DNA from: Monomorium pharaonis
Taxonomy: Eukaryota > Arthropoda > Insecta > Hymenoptera > Formicidae
DNA length: 64,000 bases
Reading direction: 5' to 3'
Assembly: GCF_013373865.1 (NCBI RefSeq)
Contig: NC_050469.1
Location: forward strand, 8,427,582-8,491,581
Under the pieces are notes generated by a model. It did no database searches. It was not told the origin of the DNA and saw only the letters and a program-made list of their open reading frames with translations. Shown here piece after piece: positions 1 through 14,959 of this stretch. The translations under genes were made by a program, and so were the position numbers. The first letter of the stretch is position 1; each line of letters starts with the position of its first letter.

Positions 1-1172
1 CCATGCGCGTTTGCTTGGGATGATCGACAAACATTTTTATCCGAAAAATCAACCTCTAACTGTAACGCCAAATATTCCTTCAGCGATCGAAAAATACGTG
101 TAAAACATTCGAATCAAACATTTTTTGCCATTCAAATCTCGCGAAGCTTCTATGTATGCGAATTACCTTTATTATTTTCGATACGGTGGTTGTAAAATAT
201 TATTTTAACGTGGGACCACGGGATACTGAAACTAAAATTAGCGTGAAATTAAGCGTAACGCGAATTTTTAATAAATTCCAATTTTTCGCGTAAACAAAAT
301 ATTTAACGTTGTACAAACGCCAGAGGCATTGGAAAAACTCACGAATATATCGACCGCGATTCGAATGTAATGTTTCCCACGTTTACGTTTTCCTCGATAA
401 GGATATTTCTTTTGTATAATCTATAAAAGCAAGTGTCTTTCGATCATCTCGTACATTCGTACAATCGCACGAACCATCGTTCGCTCGGGCGAAAACAGCA
501 GTTTTCTATCGGCGATCATCATTACAGCACGCATTGATCCATTTTTCGCGGTTATCGCGGCGAGCACGATTCAACGAGCAAGCCCCACATTACGTATAAG
601 TAAAAATCGGTAAGGATAAAAGGACATGAGGTCGGGTCCATTATTTGAATTCGATGAAAGAGAAATCTCGACGTGGTTTCCAATCTGCGCGGAGAAAAAA
701 AAATTTAATCTAATTGCTACACACACACGAGGTGCATTGAAAAATGCACCGTGCTTGATATAATATTATGGCGTACCAACGTATCCGTTATAAATCGCGC
801 AATTACGTGGATTCGATAAATATTCGGCGCGACCGCAAATTAATTAGTCGAGTAAAAGCTTCGGGAATGATTCATCGGCGACATAGTCGGCCGAGCATGG
901 CCGATGTTTACACGCATCTGGCTTTGTGTTGACGTCACACTGCGTTTGCGTGTATGTGTGTCAGCCTGTAATTTGGACAGCTGATTCTGGATAACTCCCT
1001 GACCGATCACGTTGACCCGACCCGAAAGGAAATTATGATTTTCTGTTGTTGATCATTCAACTAATCCTTGCCGGTAATTCTGGTCTCCGGCTCTCTGTCG
1101 CTTTGCCGCCATAATCCGCGTGGCGCATGTAAATTGCAAAACGACGTCGGACACCGTAAACACGCTTCGACA
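1..1172. other. Presumed mib1 intron, mixed composition
   Basis: No coding exon seen on either strand. A perfect CRE-type octamer TGACGTCA lies at 930-937. Because the first recognised mib1 exon is internal to the gene, this DNA is presumed intronic. Confidence 0.5.
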
Positions 1173-1277
1173 CACAGAATATAATATTTACAGCACTACT
1201 ACAAAGTACATAAACGCGCGGAGGGTCGTGCATTTATGTACTTGTACTTTGTAGTGCCGTAAATATTATATTCTGTG
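1173..1277. mobile_element. Short hairpin element (MITE-like), 105 bp
   Basis: The left arm begins CACAGAATATAATATTTACA and the right arm ends with its complement TAAATATTATATTCTGTG. Arms of 42-46 bp differ by one base and by a few inserted bases around GTACAAGTACA; the loop is about 17 bp. Structure is clear; whether it is a MITE or an RNA hairpin is open. Confidence 0.7.
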
Positions 1278-1418
1278 AAAACTTGCGTTATCATATGTTC
1301 GGTGTGTATTACGAAATATTATAAATAATTCAGATTCCCAGGTTTTATAATACTCGGTTTTATTTTGTTTGATCGAACGTTATTCTCTTTTATATTTTTA
1401 CGACAAAAAAGGTTATAA

Positions 1419-1423
1419 AGAGA

Positions 1424-1456
<33 letters not shown>
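1419..1456 (+). repeat. (GA)n microsatellite
   Basis: About 38 bases of AG repeats with early AAAG interruptions. The complement gives a run of Leu-Ser codons that creates a false ORF. Confidence 0.9.
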
Positions 1457-2724
1457 TAAAAATTCCGGCGACGCTTCGAAACGAGTACCCCGTATTTTTT
1501 TAAATGCCAGACAAATCCAGGCCAATCGTGATAATCTGTTGGGCAAGACCGAGCGCTCTCGCTTATCGATTTCTGATCCGATCAAATCGGAACGGATTTG
1601 GAAAACGGCTCTCGAGCTCGCGCGACAACACATTACTCATCGGGAATCGTGTTTGTCAGCCTGATTTCCGCGCAGAATTTCTCCTCCCCGCCGTCTGCGA
1701 CACGGTATAAACTCCGATGTATAATTGTCGCATTATCTGGTAATGCGAATCTACGATCTGGCGATGCAGATCGCAAAGTAGGCGGTCGTGAATCGCGCGT
1801 ACAAATGACAAAAGCCCCGCGGGCGGAGAAGAGCGGTAAGCACGAAGAAGGCTGGGATACCGGGGGTGTGGGAGGATCGGTTATTAAAGGGGATCCACGT
1901 TGTCGGTCGTAGCGATCGTAAATCTCCTCTCCCGCGATGCAAAATTACGCGAGTTAAGCCACGATCGGGTTTGATCTATCGAGCCTATCAAAGGAGCCTG
2001 AGAGATTACGAAACACACTGTTGTCACGAATAATAATCGATAGACTGTAGCTGTCTGATACGCTGCATATCCCGTGACCTACTATCGCCACTACGCTATC
2101 GACCCATCCATAATTAGGGATAAATCGCTAGCGCATCCCGCCACAGTTCCGAAACGTAAATTGTTTTTCAAATCACATCGTGCCGGACCGAGGGTAGCGA
2201 TCACGAGATAGGTACAAATTCAATAATCTTATTGATAATAATATCCATTATTAGCAATTAGACTTTAATTGTTCCGCTTTAAGTGCCATTGCTTGAAAAA
2301 GGTTTCACTGATTGCCGTAATTCTTCCTCTGAATTTCATTCCAGCTTTTTCATCGCCACTCTGCACAATCTATACGTATACTCTTTCATTATTAGTATTT
2401 GACGATGGTTTGCGAAACGTCATTACAATAGAATTAATATATACATATACGTAGAAAAAAAAGAGTTGAATAATCCCTTCAATTTCTTCGATCAAGAATT
2501 CTCATCGATTTTTTTTTTTTTTTTTTTTCCCCTTTCTTGACGCTGTCTCTTGGCGGTCATTTTATGAAACGCATATGAAAGCAGTTTGAAAGAAAGTCTA
2601 AGATTTTCAACAAGTTGGCGACTTTTTAATATTCCCCGCATAATAAGCGGTCCCGCACCGTTTGCTTCTCGTTTTCGCTGAACTTTCAACAACCTTAGCG
2701 CGAGCGCGCGGTGTATATTAACGA

Positions 2725-2760
2725 ACGACGACGACGACGACGACGAAGAAGAAGACGAAG
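2725..2760 (+). repeat. (ACG)n/(AAG)n microsatellite
   Basis: Seven ACG-type triplets followed by AAGAAGAAG, 36 bases. Confidence 0.85.
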
Positions 2761-5250
2761 TTAGAGCGGGCGGAATGTCAAATGAAACGTAAGCCGGAGG
2801 TCAGGATAAATGAATTCTCTCTTTTTTATGAATCTTCTTTCCGCCGAGTCTATCTCCCCCGTTCTTTCCTTCCGCTTCTCTTAAGTACGTAATGTCATTA
2901 AGACGAACGCTGACTCTAATGTCGTAATACATAATATTAAGTTTGTTTATATATATATATAGGAAGCCATCTCCGCGTGTTGCTAACTTTTCATTATAAA
3001 AACTTTAATTAAAATATTTTAAATAATATAGAACTCAGAATAATAATTAAATTCAATAAATCTGTTATTTTGCTTGTGTGAGTTATGGAATATATAATAC
3101 ACTAATGTATACATCAATATTTATACTTAGATTTGGATTTAGGCAAGAGATTTAGTTTTAAGAATTGTTTCACGTCAGAAATCACGTCTCGCGACGCAAA
3201 GTTCGAGTTCCATTGTTAGAATTGTCCCGGACGGTTTATGAGATCCCATTGCGCGCCTTCATCTACTCACTGCCTCGATCGTAGAGGGAAAAGGAGTCGA
3301 CAACGGTTTCTCTTATTTTCGTTACACGATCGGCGGCAGCTGTCGCCGGCGCTCTAAAACGGGCTTGCGCCCAATGGCCCTTCGGTTCCCAGAGCATTTC
3401 GTCCGATCCGGCGGACGATAGCGCGAGTTGGCATCCCGTTGACGCGTCGTCGATGTCTCGAAACAGACGATAAATCCGGGAGAAGCGAGGGCTGTAACAT
3501 CGAATTCACGCGTCGTCGGGCGAGAAGTAGCACGAGTTCACTTGGAAAAGCCGCGGCGAGTTTTACGGCGGCCATCAAAATCGCGCGATTTAGCTGTTTT
3601 ATTCGACGAGACTCGCAGATGATGATGATGACACACGAAGTGAAATCGTCCTATGAATTTTTCAATAATAGTCACACTAAATATGAAAAATACAACGAGA
3701 AAATCTAATAAGCTAGATCTACATGTCGGGTCATTTATTTGCGCCGATCTCCTATTACGTCGGGCATAAAAAAAAAAAAAGACGTGACTGCGACGAACGG
3801 AGGAACTTTCGATTCGGGTCGCAAAAAATTCGACGAATCCGAATTTGATCATCGAAACGTGCCGGCGACGAGCACGTCGGTCGAGGGGAAGAGGAAGAAG
3901 GAGTAATCGAAGAAGGAATTCGCGATACGCGAATCCGGGATCCGCCGTGATTGTCTTCGGCGGATCGCCACGATTGCTCGCTCGCTCTTGCTCTTCATTC
4001 CCATTCACGTATATTTCCCGGGTCACGAGTTTACGGCCAGAGCCGTAATCGAACCGGCGGGCCCCGACTCCTTTCATTGCCCGCGTAAAACGTTTCGATT
4101 TGCAATTTCGCCGCGCTTAACTGCCGAGCTGTCTTTCGAGGCCGTTTAGATAGAGAGAAGGGTACATTCGGTCGAATCGGTCCGTGCCGGGAGCCATTCC
4201 TCTCGCATCCGAGAAACGGTACGCCACGCCGCCGCCATCGCCGCCCTCGGCTCTAATGGCTCGCTTTCACCTCGAAACGCTAAAAGTGTATTACGATCAG
4301 TGCATCGGCGTGCATGACAAATACCTCTGGCTTTTCACGAGCGTCCAGCTGACGCGGCGAATGCGTTGGAATCGCGCGCGCTTTTGACGACCGATTCCGA
4401 TCATCAGTCCAATTGCGAATGAGTCAGCGGAAACCTGTATTGTAGAGTTTTAATAATTCTTAACATGAGACAAAATTGGCACTGCAACGTTTGCGAGACA
4501 GTTGAATGATCGTGGCTAACGGGAATTTTTTTTTTTTATATAATATAAGCGTTCTTTTGTGTGTTTTATTTTACGAAAATGCATTTAATTTGGTCCATTT
4601 AATTCTAAATTATTATTTTGTTAAACATTAAGTAGCAAACGTTTAAGAGTATAATTAAAAATAAAAGTAAATTCTTTCGAAATAAACTTCAAAGGTATAT
4701 AAATAAATAAATTCAAAAAGATTTTATCTTTATTTTTATTAATTTAAAGTTTACGCATGATGTAGTATGACAATAAAAGGTTGCAGAATATAATTCGATA
4801 TTATAAGAATACTCGTCGAAGGAGATTTCGCGTATGCATCAATGTCGTAAGCGATAATGGTTCTATACGATCGTAACGTTGCCATATTTCTCGGCCTCAC
4901 GATTCCATTTTGCCAATTACGAAGGCAAGCATCGCCACTTGATTCGACTGTTTCGGGAGGGTCGGAGAGCTGGAAGGGAAAAGGAGTACTATCGAGCGAG
5001 GGCCAGCCCAGCGCACTAACTCTACTAACCGAAAACTCCGGGCAGACTTCGGGACGCCTGGACGAGACAGCGGAGCGCCACGAAACCGAGGGTAAACGGA
5101 AATGGCAGAGTCTTTCTGAGGGTGCCGCCACCACCCTTCGTCCTAGCAAGCCCCTCGCTCGTAAGTGGTACCGAGGGCGGGCACACCACCGATAAATTAC
5201 ACCGCGGAATTACAGTATCGTTTACGTTCAACGTTTACAGTTTGCGATAT

Positions 5251-8200
5251 TTGCGAATCAGTTGCGCTTCTCAAGTAAATTTGAATTAGAAAATCTACGC
5301 AGATAGCACGTTAGTTCGTATATTTTCTAAATGTATCTAATGTTTAATAATTGTTTAGAAAACGTATATGAAGCTAGCATATACGTACACTGCTTGAATA
5401 TGTTAAAAGAGTATATCTATTCAATGAACAGCGCTCTTGTCGTCAGCAAAAAGTATGTGTTCTACTTTTTAAAAAATATTTTAGTGTGTTCTATTTTGCC
5501 TGTTGTGTTTCGCATTACATAATTCTAGTGTTTATTATTTAAATATATGGTATAAATATATGATAAAACCTATGAATTACTTAAATATTTACTAAAATTT
5601 TTTATATTGATATATTAAAGATTTCTAATAAACATAATAAATTTAACGTTTTTGAATACGTCTACAATATTAAACAAAACCACTTTTAATGACCTAAAAA
5701 AATTAACTTTAAAATAATATATTCTTGAAACATTGTGAAAGATATCAATAAAAATAAAATTAGTCAAAAAAGATAACATTAGGTTATCTTTGTAATAGTA
5801 GTCGAATGTGCGTAATAATCTAAAATTATAGGGCGAAAGTCGGAATATAAAGTTATGACTAAATGCACCCAAATCTTTGCTTGTTTAAAAGAAATTGGTA
5901 GTAGTTCTTCGTGAAAAATCTCCCCGCTCTCTTATATTTTGAACATGAAATTGCACGACGCGCGTTGTGACAATATACAGATAAATGGCGGTCTCATAAA
6001 AACTCGCAGCTTCGTACACCGCGCTATTATGATTTAAATCTCTCCGCAAATGCTGGAAAAAATTAAAGAACGAAATAAGAATAGGGATGGAAACCGACGC
6101 ATCCGATAGGCATTTTTTGCTTCCTCATAGAGGAAGCTTTGTTTTCATATAAAAATTTTTTTTAATTTTTGCCAATGTGTACAGAATGTTCTTAAACGTC
6201 GTAAAAACGCAATTTTAAAAAATGACTCTATGTGTATGTGTGTGTGTATGTGCCAAATTTACCGAAATTTCTATAACTTCAAATCTAATTAACCATTTCT
6301 TTACGAAATAATTTATATAAAATACGAGTAGAAAAGACTGAAGATTTTGATAGATTTAGAAAAATTGCTATTAATTAATTCTAAATTGTCAAAAAACATC
6401 ATTTTGAGAAAAGTCTTAATTATTGAGACTTGAAGTGTAGCCCATAAAAAATAAAATAAACTATTTTGGATATATTGTAGTATTTGTCACTCTGAACAAA
6501 TCTTTCAATTGTATAAAGAATTGTTCGTTAATAATTGTTTAAGATTTGGATGATTAATTTTGGAGATACAAAAAGAGATAAATCTATGTATTATATAATC
6601 TATGAAACAAATAATTTAGTCAATTTATAATTGACAATCAATGATAAACTTCTATATATGTTAATTAATTAAGAATACGTATTCCTACTGCTAGGTGTGC
6701 ATAAACGCATGTCTCTTTACCCTAAAAAAGGGGGGGAAAAGAGTTTTTAATACAAACGAAATTGCATGTAGAATGCAAACATAATTGGATAAAGAAATGT
6801 TTGTTGACAATATATATGACAATATATATGAAGCTTCCTCTATGAGCAAGTCAAAATTAAAAAAAAATGTCATTTGCAAATTTCTAAATTGTATACTTAA
6901 AAACTATGAGAAAGCAATATGCAAATCTAATTTCACACTTAAAAGCTATGAGAAAGCAAGTTTCTACTTGCACAATTTTTTCAATCATGAGAGACATTAT
7001 ATCGACGATTTTATTTTTAATCTTAATACACTTGGGTAAAAAATCTTGATCGAGATCAATTTTAACAACAAAAATCAACGATGAGATATTTAATCAAAAT
7101 TTACTTTTATATTTTGCAACATTATAAAAATTTTTTTTAATTCGAATTAAGAAATTAAGAAGAAAACTAGAACTAAAGTGGAAAAATAAAAATTTTAAAT
7201 TTATAATCTTAATTTTATCGTAATACCATTACTCTTTTAATTATTTTCTTTATTTAGACAGAATCTCGTTAATAAAATAAAGAAGTTGTGCATATATTAA
7301 ATACGTCGTTAAAACATCAACTGTGTATATCATTCTTGGAAGAAACTGCACCATATGGCGGGTAAAATGAGGTAAATAGAAATTGCTTCGCGTTTTGCTA
7401 CTATTTCATGAGAGTAGCACAAATATCCATTTTAGTTTAGTAAGAGAATTTCGTAGAAGCTCTGCGCAGTCTTGCGAATGGTAACTGCGATCGTCGAGAT
7501 ATGGAATTAGGTGGGACATTCAAGATACTGTGTTCTGAAACAAGAACAATTCCGTGTATTACATGCGAATAGAAATTTTAAGGGAACGTGAGAAGAAATT
7601 TTATTTGGATGCACGTATCTTAGGCCTGTACTTATAATTGTGTTTTTGCTGAACAACTTTTATTGAAACCAATTTTAAAATATGATATTATTTAATAAAT
7701 AGCTTATGCACATTAATGTAACGTTCATCATATTTGTATTTAAGATAGCAATTGAAAAACTTGGATCGAATTTATTTTGTGAGATACAGTCTAATTGTAA
7801 TTTTTTTTTTTTTTTTTTTTTTTTTTTACGATTTAATCATTGATTTTTGAGAGAAAAAGATGTATTTATATTGAATTTTTTCTGAATTTTTTGTGGAGAT
7901 GATATGAGAAGAAAATTATTTTCGTGTAAGAAAACTAGACCTAATATCCAAAAATTTTTTAATGTTAAAATACAATATTTGAATATGTTAGCAAAAAAAT
8001 TAGTATTTATTTGAGAAATAAAATTTATCTTTGTATTACTCGAAAAAATGTATCTATGGAAATTGTTTTATTAAAATGTTTTTCTTTATATATTTAAAAC
8101 ACAATGAAACTATATCAGTTTATTTAAATTAAAAAATGGAATCTAATAAAATCGCGACATTTTTGCAATGATTTAATCTGACTTTTTTGAAAATATTTGA

Positions 8201-9470
8201 TTTAATAAAATTACAGTCACAATTTTTTTCTTTTTTGAATAAAAATCTGAAGATAATAATATTAAACTAATAAATATAAATACATTTTTAATTAGTAGTA
8301 GAAATAGTATTATAGTAATTATATCAGTTACTAGATGTTACTCAGATTTATAGGAATTTCTCTGTAACTTTCGCTGAATTTTTCTTGTGCTTAAAAAGCC
8401 CCTAGGTTTCTTTTTAGCTTAAAAGTCTAGATGAAAATTTGAATAACAATTTTTATTTCAAACGTTCTATCAACTGCACCTGATTAATTGTTATTTTAGG
8501 AAACGTTAACAAGTTTAAAATAAAGTGCAAGTATAATATTAACTTATCACAGTTAATTTATATTAAGATGACATTTAATATATTGCTATTTTTATTCTTG
8601 AAAAATAATGTTTGATATTTCTTTGTATTCGAGTTATATACTATTTGGCCTAGATGTTTATTATCAAGCTGGTAGAGATACGCGCTACTGCATATCGTTA
8701 AATAACCTCTCATTAAATATTAAAGAATTCAATTTAAACCAATTGCCCAAATTAAAAGTTTTTGTTATTTTTAACTTCCATGTGTATCGAAATTCATTAT
8801 TTTAACATTATTTTAATAGAATATTATATATAGAATAATTATTATTTCATGTAACTAATCTATTTTTGTGATTAAATTGGTTAGTTTTCAAGTAAGCAGG
8901 TCAATATGCCGTCCGCATTTAGTAAAAAATAAATGAAATTTGAGTCACATTTAACATTTCTTGATGTACATTGTTTAACTTTATTGTTTTAATTAAATTA
9001 ATAATATATTAAATAAGAAAAGTGGCAAACTATAAGAATGATTAAAAATAACTGAAATAATTTGACACTAGTATTTAAAAGTATTATTTATCTAAATATG
9101 ATCATAAGCACGAAGAGACACTCAATGATATTATTTCGAATACAACTCGAAGTACAAATAATTAACTGAAATATCGATCCGTGCGATTAATTAATTTCCG
9201 CAATTTAATGACCACAAATTTTATCGACATTTCTTTATAAAACAAATATTTTACGCGATTTATTAATTAGTTTTATTTCGAAATCGAAGCGATGAGGATT
9301 TTAAAGTATTATTTTATTACAATAATTTTATCCGTGCAGACGACAATGATTTCCTTACTAATGGATTCGTACTATCTTGCATTGAGCTTTGAGTTTTTAA
9401 TAAATTGAAACGTAATTTGTTCGGATCAAAAACACGAATTAACGCAAATACTAAATTTAAAATATGTTAC
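5251..9470. other. AT-rich presumed intron
   Basis: Very AT-rich DNA without coding signal. It contains a TG/TA-rich run at 6225-6252, a 44-bp tandem duplication at about 6876-6961 and a 16-bp inverted pair CTCATAGAGGAAGCTT at 6125 and 6832. Confidence 0.5.
7801..7827 (+). repeat. Poly(T) tract, 27 bases
   Basis: Uninterrupted T run after GTAA. It could mark the tail of an old minus-strand retroposed sequence, but nothing recognisable adjoins it. Confidence 0.9.
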
Positions 9471-12400
9471 GCGTGATTATTACCGGAATGTTAATTGTAT
9501 ATTTTCGGATGATCGCATTTCGATGGAATTTCGTCGTAATTTGAAATAGTAAAGAGTACGTCGCGTGCGATTAACATTGGAAGTGCCGTGCAAAATGCGG
9601 GCGATTATTCTATTGTGATGTTTAATACGCGTGATCGTAATTAACTGTGTTTTCGCGAATGCTGTGTTATATGAGAGAATGAATTCGAGTGGAGGAGGGG
9701 GGAGACCGGGAGGAAGACCGGGAGGCATCGGGCGTCGGCGGAGAAATCATGGGGTGAGTAAGTAACATTTCATTTGTTACTTGCAGAATTAATCATTTGT
9801 AACGATTTTATGCGCAGGCAACAATTATTATTTTAGATATTAATTATTCTGGACATTGCTATAATTTACGTGTATTTCTATTTCGTAGATCAACGCGCAA
9901 TTTTAACGTAACTCCGCCGCCGCATATAGTATTAGTGAGTGCATGAGTAATATGTTATTTTTTATTAAGGTAAATCTACAGTTAAATTATGTCAGATATA
10001 TACAATAAATGTATAAATATGTATGCATATATGAAAATTAAAAGAGTATAATAATTAAATAAATATAACGTCTCATAAAGATTTATTACTTTGGAATGGT
10101 TGAACTATTAATATAAATATTTAATTGTGGAATTTATGCAGTCGTCGATTTATTCAACATTTTATTTAGGATGAATAATTGCTAATGCCATGAAAATACA
10201 TTGTATTAATAATTTTGTTTAATTTTTTATTGTGAAGCTTTACGTCGTGTAAATTATAATGGATTGATTTTTCGAGTTTAGGCAAATAATGAAAACTGAG
10301 GAAAATAAAAAAAGTAATAGAATAATTACAAGTTGATATATATCACTAAATAAATTAAAAATGTAATATTGTTGTTTAAATTTATTTTAGTGTTTACGTC
10401 TCGTGGATGATGAAGATTAAAGAAAAAGCAAGACATTTCAGTTAAAAATAAAAATTAAAATAAACTTTCTATAGAATATAGTAAACAAAAATTGTTAATG
10501 TAACTACGTTAATTGTATTAATTTTCTTTTTTTCTAATATTTTTTCAAATTTAATATTTCAAGATTAAATATTATATAAATTCTCACAGAAGCTTTAATA
10601 AAAATGTAACTTAAACGATTATAATTACAGTCGTTAGATTGGAAACTTGATTAAAAGATATAATTATTTGCTTGTGTATATTTACGTAAGTAAAGAATTT
10701 TTGTTCTTCAAAGACTATTGATGTAATCCTAGACGATAAAACTGAGAATCTTCGGAAGTTTTTAATCTAGCTAATAATTATGTCATGTAATTTACAAAAA
10801 TTATTTATTTTCACGAGATTTGATTAGAAATTTGTTTACCACTAACAAGATCGATTCGAAAAGGAAAATCAATATCGTAGTGCGTTCGAGGTCTACTAAC
10901 ACGCGGTAGCGCGTTATGAAATTAAGAAAAACTACGTGAACGGATTACACATGCCTCGTGTGAGCCGTGCTCCGCAGGCTCCTCACGGATTTGCGAGACA
11001 GACTAAAACATCCAGCAGTCTTAGTGACTCGTGATTTATTAAAGGCCTCCTAGCGTCGGGTGTTTTGGTTATACCTCTCACCACGTGAAATATCGCACTT
11101 CCTGATTTAAAGTTGCAATAAAAAAAGGGGGGTAGGAAAGAAATAGAAACCGCCGTCGCGGGACCTAAGAGCAGAAGTGCACACAGATGGCAAGGCATAA
11201 ATTAAACCGCAATAAAACGGATTGCGTCAGCCTTTTCTCGCACCCCCACATTTCTTAGCGACATTATCCCGACCGATGTTTGATCGGAAAGCGCAAGGGC
11301 GGTTTACCCCGTTATCGCGCACCGTACAGAATTCCAGTGCGGTATTATACACAACGTTCATCTGCAATAATTTATTGACGATAAGACTCAACCACAAGAG
11401 ACGGATCGGCATTAAATCCCCTTTTTTCCGAGATTAACCCTAAACTTGATGATGTATTCTATAGGGTTGGTCTCTATATTTCACTCAGCTTAGACTTGTA
11501 ATTCTTGATTTACGGGGCTTTTATATTCTTAACCAGTAAAATAGAAACTGTGTTTTACAATAATAATAAATTTTCTTTTGCTACGCTATAAATATTTTAT
11601 TGATGTCATAATATATCTTTAGCAGAGAAGATTAAAATGTACATTCAATACATCAATATATCGCAATTGATATAGTATTCTGTTACCCGAAAAATACAGT
11701 TACTCGTGAAATTAATAAAATGTTTTAACAATTTTATAACAGTTATTAATATTGCAGAAAATATGGAGAAGAGAAAGCAAGGAGGGGAGTGGGATTAAAA
11801 TAAAATTTTGTAATACGTGTATTATTAGAAAAAATATAAGTAAAATATACATTTTTTTATAATTATACTTTTGATAATAATAAAAAATTGTAATTTTTTA
11901 AATACTTGATTAATTGAATGACAATGTCTATCTTGATTTTTATAAGAAAAACAATGAGATTTTTGCTTTTAAGAAAATTATTTACAACCATATTCTTGTA
12001 TTGTTCGCGATCCTTTGGAATAAATCTTCGGGCTGGAAAAATTCTTGATTTTCTAGAAGGTATATAATATCTAAAAGAAGTAAGTTCTATTTTGTAAGAA
12101 AAAAAAACAGATGAGAATCTAACGGTAGCGAAGAAGCACCAATTTAAGTCGTAACAACCTGGTCACGATTTCATTTTCTCGCCTTTATAAACGAAAAAAG
12201 GAGTCGGTCGTACAGGTTACACTTACTTACGAAGACACGGGAGTAATGTTATGAGCACCGTTAATTACCGCATAATCTACTTTTCTCGCTGAGACCAAAT
12301 TGAGACTGATTTTACTTTTATTGCCGTCGCCGAGAGAGCTTATAAATAACAAGGAAACTGGCCTTTAATTCTAACGTCTGCTAATGTTATATTTCTTACT

Positions 12401-14791
12401 ATTAGCTGTTCCTTCATACTTTATTGTCTAACGCAAATAAATAATGGAAATTCTTAAAAATATGTAGGTAAAATATTTAAAAATTGAATCGTATGAATAA
12501 AGTTATGAAGGTTTTTAATCTTGATCTAATTTGTTTGAAACATCAAGTTTACGTTCTTTGCATACACACATTCACACAAATGCGATCCCGTTCACCTTTT
12601 TTTACGTTATTCAAATACTGGACGATTTCGCTTCGACTACTAGCTATTCATTCGATCCATTTTCCACCCCTCTATCCGGTGACGTCATAAATAGCATTAT
12701 TTATTTGCGAATTTGTTTTTGCTCGTACGCATCCCAGAACGATACACTGAAAACGCCGACGGAATGCATAAATGTGTTTCCCCGTCGTTTCCCATCGTCG
12801 CCACCGATTGCCTCGCGTATCGAGCGCTTCCAATTGGCGAACCACGTGTCGTCCGTAAAATCGTGGAACCCCAAACAAGTTTGGAAGTTTAATATCTCTC
12901 TTCTTACTTTTATGAGACACTTTCAGCGCAAACTAATTTTGACTTTCGAACTTTAACTTTGTCTATCTTTAGATCCTTCAAATTTTTAACTACGATATTT
13001 TACTTAAACGATTTATCTATATATGACATGTTATAGATGGTAGTCGATAATAATACATGTTTGAAAAATGATAAAATTCTTTTAATTGCTATGCGTGTGT
13101 AGAAATGAGCCACAATCTATTCTGAGATTTTTTAATCACATAAAATATTAAAAATAATTTTTTTTATTTGAAGAACGCAAGAATAGTTACGTGGAAAATA
13201 AAGCATTTATATAATTTATTAACTACAAAAAATAGATATGGATTACGTTCTAACGCTTTAAACCGTCGCTAAAAAATACACAGTGATTTTCTAACTATCG
13301 TAGATGTACAAAGTCATCCCCTGGAAAAGCAGGTACTTCGTAGATATTAAAGTACAAGTAGATTCAGATCCCGCCTGACAGTTATTTATCAGCTATGAAT
13401 CATTCATGAGGCCCAACGTGAAACGCGACTTTTTAAAGAGTAGATGATGCGGAACTCGGACGGGAGACGCTTGCTCTGCAGCAGTCTGCATTCGAACTTT
13501 AGCGATGAACTATACGCGAGTCCGTCAAGGAGGAGTTCGACAAAGAAAAACTATACGTATCGATAATGGGATGTGTGTGAGAGCAACGGATTTGTAAGTG
13601 GTCACGAATTTGAATCTACATCTTATATATATTTATTTATTTTTAAGTTTGTAAGATATGTACAATACATTATGTCTGAATGTCGTTGACGTGTCTTCAC
13701 GTGAAGACCGCGCACCTTCGGTGTTTATTATTACAATATATGCAATGTATTAGTAATATTGCAATATCGAAACTTTCGAGCTTTCATTTTCCTCTCACCA
13801 CTACCGGCAACAATAATTTGTTTGCGCGCTAATAGTTGATTAAACGGCAGATCCAATTTTCTTCCAAAACAACGCGCTTAAAGTTGCACGTGTGATAATG
13901 CCACATGGATTTCTACGAGCAAAATAAAATGCGTAATCGAGGTGGGAAATGTTCGAATAGCACGGCAAATTGTCGAACAGTTTTAAACCTTTAAAATCGT
14001 AATACATTCTATTTGGTCCGTTAACTTATTCATCTATTAATTCTTTTACATTATGGCAAAATTTTCTTTAGTACTTCGCTATTTCGATGCATTACTTTTT
14101 TAACAACGTTATCACCATTTTTTTTTATGTTAGATGAAACACAATTTACACGTGACACGGTTTTTTTCCCAAAAATGTATGCATATTGTAATACTTTTGT
14201 AACGCGCGTCCATTTACCGCGAAGAGCACGCGTCAGCGCGAGTCCGTCACCGATCGGCGAATAAATTTTATCATATCAGAACCGCTGCCTTCGTTTATCC
14301 GCGGCTATCGATCGTGCCGACCGCGCCCGCGATGCGCACCGCTCGCAAGAACGATCTCGCGTTAATTTGCAACACATGCGGAAGTTCCGAACTTCCGATG
14401 CGCGAGGACGAATGGTGCGTGTGAATGCGGTTGCGTCCCGACTACTGCGGCGCGATTTCGCAAGTGTAGAAAGGGCGAGACGGAGCGAAGGGCGCGCACT
14501 CGCTGGCCAAACGATTCGACATCGATCCCGCCCGAGCTACATCGCCGCCGAGCGGCATTTAATTAATGCGCTTTAGGTGAGCGTGCAGTTTTGCTAACGT
14601 CCGCCGATATGTACACACGACGAGTATCAATCTTAAGTCAAGCGAGAAGATAACCCCCGTGCCGTGGGGTGCGCGAAACGCTCCGGTCGCTCTGCTCTCT
14701 CTGTATTGGCCAATGCTGATGATATCATTACTGTATAGTTGCACACGCTGGATGACGAGTTCCTTCAAAATCGTGCTCGATCGCGAATGTA
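9471..14791. other. Presumed intron, mostly AT-rich
   Basis: Small GC islands at 9.5-9.75 kb and 14.2-14.7 kb (CpG-dense). A TGACGTCA at 12680-12687 is followed directly by ATAAATAG, a TATA-like sequence. No exon recognised. Confidence 0.5.
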
Positions 14792-14959
14792 CACTGAAAA
14801 AAAATTTTTAATTTGAGTAAACTTTCCAACTTGATTAAATTGATTTCTCCAGTTCTAGTATTTTTGCATTTAACTTAAATAAATACTGATAAATACTTGA
14901 ATTGAAGAATTTTTATTGAGCTGAAAAATTTAATCAAATCAACTTTTTTCCTCAGTATA
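14792..14959. mobile_element. Degenerate MITE with ACACTGAAAAAA ends
   Basis: Begins ACACTGAAAAAAAA and ends TTTTTTCCTCAGTAT. Inner TTGATTAAATTGATTT and TTAATCAAATCAACTT also pair. Mismatches are frequent, so the call is tentative. Similar ACACTGAAAAA and CTCAGTGT motifs occur singly at 23993 and 49710. Confidence 0.4.

Larger units (their letters stand above)
1278..5250. other. Presumed mib1 intron with CpG-rich islands
   Basis: GC-rich blocks at about 1.5-2.1, 3.2-4.4 and 4.85-5.2 kb, with a 20-base T run at 2509. The longest frames (179 aa minus at 3538-4077, 132 aa minus at 4751-5149) overlap open frames on other strands and resemble no family I know. Nothing coding is supported. Confidence 0.5.
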
